NCBI GenBank assembly: GCA_947177545.1
Contig: CAMWVF010000022.1
Coordinates: 1-9,757, forward strand
Direction: 5' to 3'
From: an uncultured Clostridia bacterium
Lineage (GTDB): Bacteria > Bacillota > Clostridia > Oscillospirales > Ruminococcaceae
DNA: 9,757 nt
The position numbers and the translations under genes were made by a program. Position 1 is the first letter of the stretch. Every line of letters begins with the position of its first letter. Below the pieces are notes generated by a model. That model was not told where the DNA came from, ran no database searches, and was given only the letters and a program-made list of their open reading frames with translations. Of this stretch, positions 6,378 to 9,757 are shown in pieces.

Positions 6378-6668
6378 ATGAGCGATAAAAATAATTTTTA
6401 CGTGCCGAAGGAACGGCGTCCCATAATGCTAAGGTCATGCAGCATACTTTTCTGCGCGGGGACGCTTCTGCTGTGGATATTCCGCGAAAAATACAATATC
6501 GAAACGGGCGACCTGATGATAATGTCGGGGATATCAATTCTTCTGCTGACCTGTCTTTTGCAGGGCAGGCGCGCCGAAAAGCAGCTCAAAATAAGCGACA
6601 GGGAGCTTATGAAAATGCGTGAGCAGTGCGGCAAGGACGATTACAACACAGATATTTACTTTAAATAA
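6378..6668 (+). CDS. Small two-helix membrane protein (96 aa)
   Basis: I chose ATG 6378 because TGAGGTG (6364-6370) sits seven bases upstream; a GTG at 6369 overlaps that site. The protein has a charged N-terminus (SDKNNFYVPKERR), helices at about 17-35 and 44-61, and a charged cytoplasmic tail of about 35 residues (GRRAEKQLKISDRELMKMRE) likely to be helical. No family was recognised. It is the last gene of the small-protein trio; no clear terminator follows directly, so transcripts might read into the RNA region downstream. Confidence 0.72.
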   Translation: MSDKNNFYVPKERRPIMLRSCSILFCAGTLLLWIFREKYNIETGDLMIMSGISILLLTCLLQGRRAEKQLKISDRELMKMREQCGKDDYNTDIYFK

Positions 6669-6702
6669 GATTTCGCATTTATTTCAGCCGTTTTTCACGA
6701 AA

Positions 6703-6730
6703 TTTACACATTTATAGGTTATTATATAAA
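6703..6730 (+). promoter_or_regulatory. Probable promoter of the candidate structured RNA
   Basis: TTTACA (6703-6708), 16 bases, TATAAA (6725-6730), with an alternative TATATA at 6723-6728. The predicted start near 6735-6737 falls four to six bases before the 5' strand of the RNA's closing stem, which supports both calls. Confidence 0.5.
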
Positions 6731-6736
6731 TGTACT

Positions 6737-6905
6737 CGGAAAGAGAGTGCAAAACAGCTTAAACAAGCTTTTATATCCGGACGAAAGTCCGTTAATATAA
6801 GAGACCATCCGTAAGACGTTTACCCCTACGGCTTACGGAAACCCCCAATAATCCTATATCATAATCTTCGGCGCTGCCTCACCCCGGGCAGCGCCACTTT
6901 CTTAT
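6737..6905 (+). ncRNA. Candidate structured noncoding RNA, unassigned
   Basis: There is no credible reading frame, but a compact set of nested helices. The ends pair: 6741-6748 with 6896-6903 (eight pairs, one G-U). Inside are hairpin A (6756-6760/6765-6769, loop AAAC), hairpin B (CGGAC 6778-6782 with GTCCG 6787-6791, closed by a GAAA tetraloop and extended by TTATAT/ATATAA at 6771-6776/6795-6800), hairpin C (TCCGTAAG 6808-6815 with CTTACGGA 6832-6839, 16-base loop) and hairpin D (nine GC-rich pairs, 6870-6878/6887-6895). A promoter lies just upstream. The result is a multibranched RNA of about 168 bases. It matches no Rfam family I can recall. It could be a free small RNA or a leader element; the terminator at 6972-6995 argues against a simple zapA leader. 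Confidence 0.55.
6870..6903 (+). terminator. GC-rich hairpin at the end of the candidate RNA
   Basis: GGCGCTGCC (6870-6878) pairs perfectly with GGCAGCGCC (6887-6895) across an eight-base loop, followed by ACTTTCTT. The stem is very stable but the T-tract is interrupted, and the same bases can form the closing stem of the RNA. It may be an inefficient terminator or simply the last helix of the RNA. Confidence 0.45.
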
Positions 6906-6957
6906 AGCGCGGGGAACGCTCGTCCTGCGGCGAGTTCCCCTATATTAAACGCCGCAG
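6904..6957 (+). promoter_or_regulatory. Hairpin with a mutually exclusive alternative pairing
   Basis: Fold 1 pairs GGGGAA (6911-6916) with TTCCCC (6935-6940), CTCG (6919-6922) with CGAG (6931-6934), and flanking ATAG with CTAT. Fold 2 pairs CTGCGGCG (6925-6932) with its perfect complement CGCCGCAG (6950-6957). The two cannot coexist. The arrangement resembles an attenuator switch, but neither fold uses the terminator stem downstream, so a switching role is only a possibility. Confidence 0.4.
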
Positions 6958-6971
6958 AATATTAATTTTCA

Positions 6972-6995
6972 CGTCCCCTCAAGGGGCGATTTTTT
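6972..6995 (+). terminator. Intrinsic terminator upstream of zapA
   Basis: CCCC (6975-6978) pairs with GGGG (6983-6986) around a TCAA tetraloop, extended by CG/CG pairs across a bulged T, and is followed by six T residues (6990-6995). It should end rightward transcription from the small-protein genes or the candidate RNA and isolates zapA. Confidence 0.7.
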
Positions 6996-7146
6996 ATACT
7001 AATATTCAATTAAAATGCGTATAAAAATGTGTGCAAAAATTTGCGTATATGATTTTTATGCGGATTTTTCTGCTCTTTTATCGGTTCTAAGATGCTTTTG
7101 GGTCGGGAGAAAATTTGTAAATATCTTTTTAATGTGTAAAAAAATA
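6996..7146 (+). other. AT-rich spacer, no gene supported
   Basis: An open frame starting near 7015 has no ribosome binding site and an odd composition, so I do not call it. The only structure seen is TGCGTATA at 7016-7023 and again at 7042-7049, 26 bases apart. TGTAAAAAAATAT starts at 7135 and is repeated at 7155-7167, 20 bases on, running into the zapA promoter. Confidence 0.4.
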
Positions 7147-7175
7147 TTGAAATCTGTAAAAAAATATGGTAAAAT
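7147..7175 (+). promoter_or_regulatory. Promoter of zapA
   Basis: TTGAAA (7147-7152), 17 bases, TAAAAT (7170-7175), giving a start near 7182 and a 38-base leader. A perfect TATAAT at 7196-7201 is less likely: it lacks a -35 and would place the start inside the ribosome binding site. Confidence 0.55.
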
Positions 7176-7219
7176 ATTTTTATATATGTTTACGCTATAA
7201 TGTGAAAGGGATTTGAAAA

Positions 7220-7684
7220 ATGAACAAGGTAAAAGTTACCATATGCGGCAAGGAATTCAGCCTTAAAACCGATGATTCCCAAAGCTATATGACGGGTCTT
7301 GCCAAAAAGGTGGACACGGCTATCGCGGACATGATGTCCGCGCCGGCTAATCTGCCTATGCAGTCGGCAGCTATACTGACAGCTCTTGCGGCTTATGACG
7401 AGCTTCAGAAAGCCAACGACAGCATTGACAATATCCGTTCTCAAATAAAGGAATATGTTGACGACGCGGGAAAAGCCCGTGCGGAGCGTGACAGAGCAGT
7501 CAAGGCGGAGGCTGAGCTTAAAGCGAAAATTTCCTCGCTTGAAAACGAGCTGAAAATAACGCAGATGAAGTCTGATATCGACCGCCAGCTTACCCTTGAT
7601 ATGAACGATACGTCCGCAAATAAGTCCGACAGCAATCCTGTCACGGGCAGACAGGCAGGTCAGGGCGGAAAGCCGAGGAAATGA
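7220..7684 (+). CDS. zapA: Cell division protein ZapA, with C-terminal extension
   Basis: This 154-aa protein opens with the ZapA pattern: MNKVKVTICGKEFSLKTDD, then a short segment ending in a conserved VD...A, and a long helix starting near residue 46 (AAILTALAAYDELQKA). ZapA binds FtsZ in the cytoplasm and bundles protofilaments at the division ring. The head is about residues 1-45 and the coiled coil about 46-122. The last 30 residues are polar, Gly/Ser/Asn-rich and probably disordered. Typical Firmicutes ZapA proteins are about 85-100 residues, so this one is clearly longer, through a longer coiled coil and the tail. AAAGGG (7204-7209) precedes the ATG. The stop overlaps the next start as ATGA, so both genes are coupled. 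Confidence 0.88.
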   Translation: MNKVKVTICGKEFSLKTDDSQSYMTGLAKKVDTAIADMMSAPANLPMQSAAILTALAAYDELQKANDSIDNIRSQIKEYVDDAGKARAERDRAVKAEAELKAKISSLENELKITQMKSDIDRQLTLDMNDTSANKSDSNPVTGRQAGQGGKPRK

Positions 7685-9757
7685 GCGTGAAAATTTCCGT
7701 AAATGCTGTTAAAAAGCCTGAGCTTCTCGCCCCTGCGGGGAGCATGGAAAGCGTCCTTGCCGCTGTAAGATGCGGTGCGGACGCTGTTTACGCAGGGGGC
7801 GAAAGATTTTCCGCAAGGGCGAACGCGGCGAATTTTTCCGAAGCAGCGCTTGAAAACGCTGTTCGGTACTGCCACCTCCACGGGGTAAAGCTTTACCGTG
7901 CTATGAATACGCTTGTTTTCGGTTCTGAAATTCCCGACTTTATCGAGGAAGCAAAGCGTTCTGCGGAAATCGGCGTGGACGGTCTTATTGTACAGGATCT
8001 GGGCGCAGCGAGGCTTTTGAGAGAGGTTCTGCCCGATATGAGGCTCAACGCCTCCACACAAATGACGATACACACTCCCGAGGGGGCGCGGCTGGCGGCG
8101 GAGCTTGGTTTTTCTCGGATAGTCGCCGCAAGGGAGCTGACCTTGGAGCAGCTCCAAAGACTTACGGAAACCGGTATCGAGATAGAAGCGTTCGTCCACG
8201 GAGCGCTGTGTATGTCTGTTTCGGGGCAGTGCTTTATGAGCGCGCTTATCGGCTCCAGAAGCGCAAATCGGGGTATGTGCGCACAGGCTTGCAGACTGCC
8301 CATGGCTGCCATGCTTCCCTTTGGCACGGTCAAGGGCGACCGTTACGACCTTTCTTTAAAGGACTTGTGCGGCATACCTTATATAAACAAGCTTGCGGAC
8401 ATTGGTGCGGCTTCTCTAAAGATCGAGGGCAGAATGAAGCGTGCGGAGTACGTTGCTGCCGCTGTTACGGCTTGCAGAGCTGCTTTGGACGGCAAAGAAC
8501 CCGATTTGGAAACTTTACAGTCGGTATTTTCACGAAGCGGTTTTACGAATGGTTATCTCAACGGAGAGACAGGCACGGCAATGTTTGGCTACCGCCGCAA
8601 GGAAGACGTTACCGCTGCGGAGGCGGTTTTACCCATTCTGCGGGAGCTTTACCGCAAGGAGACAAAGGCAGAGGGCTGCTCCGCGGACTTTTCCGTGAAA
8701 ATACAGCAAGGAGAGCCTGTGCGGCTTGAGATGTTCTGCAAAAATATAAACGTTTTCGCTGACGGAGTTGTCCCACAGGAAGCGAAAAAACGTCCCGCTG
8801 ACGAGGAATTTTTAAGGCGTCAGCTGGAAAAATTGGGGGACACCGTTTATACTTTTGGTAATATTTTTGCTGAAGTTGACGGAAGGTCAATGGTTTCCGC
8901 AGCGGCGGTAAACGCTTTGCGGCGTGAGGCGGTTCAAAAAATGGACGACGCCATTATTGCGGCGGCGAAACCGCAGTACCGTCGGGAAAGCTTTGTCCCG
9001 GCACAAAAATCGGGGAAGCATTACCCCGAAAAAATAAGGGTTCGGGTCTCTAATGAAGAACAGTTTAGCGCAATGCCCGAATACATTGAGGATATAATTA
9101 TTCCGATTAAACTGTACGTAAAATCTTTGAGTGATAAGGACAGGTACATTGTCGCCATGCCGAGATTTATCGACAACGAGGAAGCGCTCAAAAAGCGGCT
9201 TGATGACGTAAAGTCAGCGGGCTTTACACGCGTTTTGTGTACAAATCTTGCCCACGCAAAAATCGGTAAGGAAATGGGCTTTCGTTTGTGCGGCGATTTT
9301 GGACTGAATATTGTGAACCCTTACTCCGCAATGGCGGCTGCCGAGCTTGGCTTTGAGGACGTTACCGCGGGCTTCGAGGCTAAGCTTGCGGACATTTCGG
9401 CGGTGTGCGGGACGCTCCCGACAGGCGTTATAGTGTACGGCAGACTTCCTGCCATGCTGACGAAAAACTGTCCCATACAGCAGGCGGTGGGAGACTGCAA
9501 AAACTGCACGGGCTTCCTAACGGACAGAACAGGAAGGAAGTTCCCCGTTGTCTGCACCAAAGACCCAAGCGGTTTTTCATGCGAGGTACTCAACAGCGAC
9601 GTGCTGATGATGACGGACAGGCTCGGGGAGATAAGCGCAGACTTTGCCGTGCTGAATTTTACCGACGAGACGGCAGCGGAAACCGCTCGTATAATCGATT
9701 GCTGCCGCGAGCGGAAAAGGTGTCTCGAAAAAGGCTTTACCCGCGGACTTTACTACC
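7681..9757 (+). CDS. U32 peptidase-family protein with DUF3656-like segment (3' end beyond window)
   Basis: The frame starts at ATG 7681 inside the zapA stop (ATGA), with GAGGAA just upstream, and stays open for 692 codons to the edge. Hallmarks of the family are ELLAPAGS (14-21), GADAVYAGG (32-40), a central block with Cys177, Cys184, Cys200 and Cys204 in the spacing usual for U32 proteins, and SLKIEGRMK (245-253). A DUF3656-like segment lies at about 340-425. The C-terminal part adds Cys597, Cys606, Cys609 and Cys625. Characterised relatives (E. coli RlhA and TrhP, B. subtilis TrhP1/TrhP2) hydroxylate 23S rRNA or tRNA rather than cleave proteins; the DUF3656 part points to the RlhA-like branch. 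The last residues (GFTRGLYY) look like the family's usual end, so only a few codons are probably missing. RNA hydroxylation is inferred by family. Confidence 0.92.
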   Translation, partial: MSVKISVNAVKKPELLAPAGSMESVLAAVRCGADAVYAGGERFSARANAANFSEAALENAVRYCHLHGVKLYRAMNTLVFGSEIPDFIEEAKRSAEIGVDGLIVQDLGAARLLREVLPDMRLNASTQMTIHTPEGARLAAELGFSRIVAARELTLEQLQRLTETGIEIEAFVHGALCMSVSGQCFMSALIGSRSANRGMCAQACRLPMAAMLPFGTVKGDRYDLSLKDLCGIPYINKLADIGAASLKIEGRMKRAEYVAAAVTACRAALDGKEPDLETLQSVFSRSGFTNGYLNGETGTAMFGYRRKEDVTAAEAVLPILRELYRKETKAEGCSADFSVKIQQGEPVRLEMFCKNINVFADGVVPQEAKKRPADEEFLRRQLEKLGDTVYTFGNIFAEVDGRSMVSAAAVNALRREAVQKMDDAIIAAAKPQYRRESFVPAQKSGKHYPEKIRVRVSNEEQFSAMPEYIEDIIIPIKLYVKSLSDKDRYIVAMPRFIDNEEALKKRLDDVKSAGFTRVLCTNLAHAKIGKEMGFRLCGDFGLNIVNPYSAMAAAELGFEDVTAGFEAKLADISAVCGTLPTGVIVYGRLPAMLTKNCPIQQAVGDCKNCTGFLTDRTGRKFPVVCTKDPSGFSCEVLNSDVLMMTDRLGEISADFAVLNFTDETAAETARIIDCCRERKRCLEKGFTRGLYY

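Noticed and set aside
6771..6810. Hammerhead ribozyme, suggested by GAAA next to GTC
   Set aside because: The required CUGANGA core is missing; the GAAA is simply a tetraloop on a CGGAC/GTCCG stem.
6737..6905. 6S RNA (suggested by the nearby zapA, which neighbours ssrS in enterobacteria)
   Set aside because: 6S RNA folds as a long rod with a central bubble. Here four separate hairpins branch from one closing stem, and the RNA is upstream rather than downstream of zapA.
7015..7200. 61-codon frame before zapA
   Set aside because: It has no ribosome binding site, lies in AT-rich promoter sequence, and overlaps the zapA promoter.
7196..7201. Perfect TATAAT as the zapA -10
   Set aside because: There is no matching -35 at 16-18 bases, and the start would fall on the Shine-Dalgarno sequence. 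The TTGAAA/TAAAAT pair further upstream fits better.
7660..8199. Antisense open frames over the start of the U32 gene
   Set aside because: They are shadows of a strongly conserved coding frame on the plus strand and have no start signals.
8208..8729. Open frame of 173 codons on the plus strand inside the U32 gene
   Set aside because: The frame is Arg/Cys/Gly-rich and lacks a ribosome binding site, while the overlapping frame carries all U32 motifs without a stop.

Overview
The window looks like chromosome from a low-to-mid GC member of the Clostridia, probably the Oscillospiraceae/Ruminococcus group. This rests on strong AGGAGG-type ribosome binding sites, sigma-A promoters with 17-bp spacing, a BspA-type leucine-rich-repeat surface protein, a YozG-like small HTH regulator, and a long ZapA followed by a U32 peptidase-family gene. 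The assignment is inferred from gene content and style; there is no rRNA or other phylogenetic marker in the window.

Layout. (1) Positions 1-2233, minus strand: a three-gene unit read from a promoter near 2205-2233. It encodes a DUF1444/YtpQ-like protein (GTG start at 2149), a secreted, membrane-anchored LRR protein (1294-152), and the N-terminus of a small membrane protein that leaves the window (123-1). (2) Positions 2234-2459: a divergent intergenic region whose right half holds a strong promoter embedded in three 23-bp-spaced TGCAAAG repeats. (3) Positions 2460-3383, plus strand: a compact operon of a 68-aa XRE regulator (TTG start), an 81-aa membrane protein and a 150-aa four-helix membrane protein, followed by a frameshifted membrane-protein remnant (3387-3538). 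(4) Positions 3560-5766: a promoter overlapped by a 30-bp imperfect palindrome, then an overlapping ATPase/permease pair forming a NatAB-like ABC-2 exporter. (5) Positions 5847-6668: three small membrane proteins (57, 102 and 96 aa), closely spaced and each with its own good ribosome binding site. (6) Positions 6669-7219: 550 bases without a convincing gene. They contain a promoter, a candidate structured RNA (about 6737-6905) whose two ends can pair, a further hairpin with a mutually exclusive alternative fold, a U-tract terminator and the zapA promoter. (7) Positions 7220-9757: zapA, overlapping by ATGA a U32-family gene with a DUF3656-like segment that runs off the right edge, apparently only a few codons from its end.

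Functional reading. Regions 3-5 form an envelope-related block: a small regulator with membrane partners, then a drug/ion/peptide-type exporter with small membrane proteins. Its substrate cannot be read from sequence. Region 7 is housekeeping: cell division plus probable RNA hydroxylation. The least explained part is region 6, where the candidate structured RNA is the best lead for something undescribed. I found no CRISPR array, tRNA, rRNA or intact mobile element.
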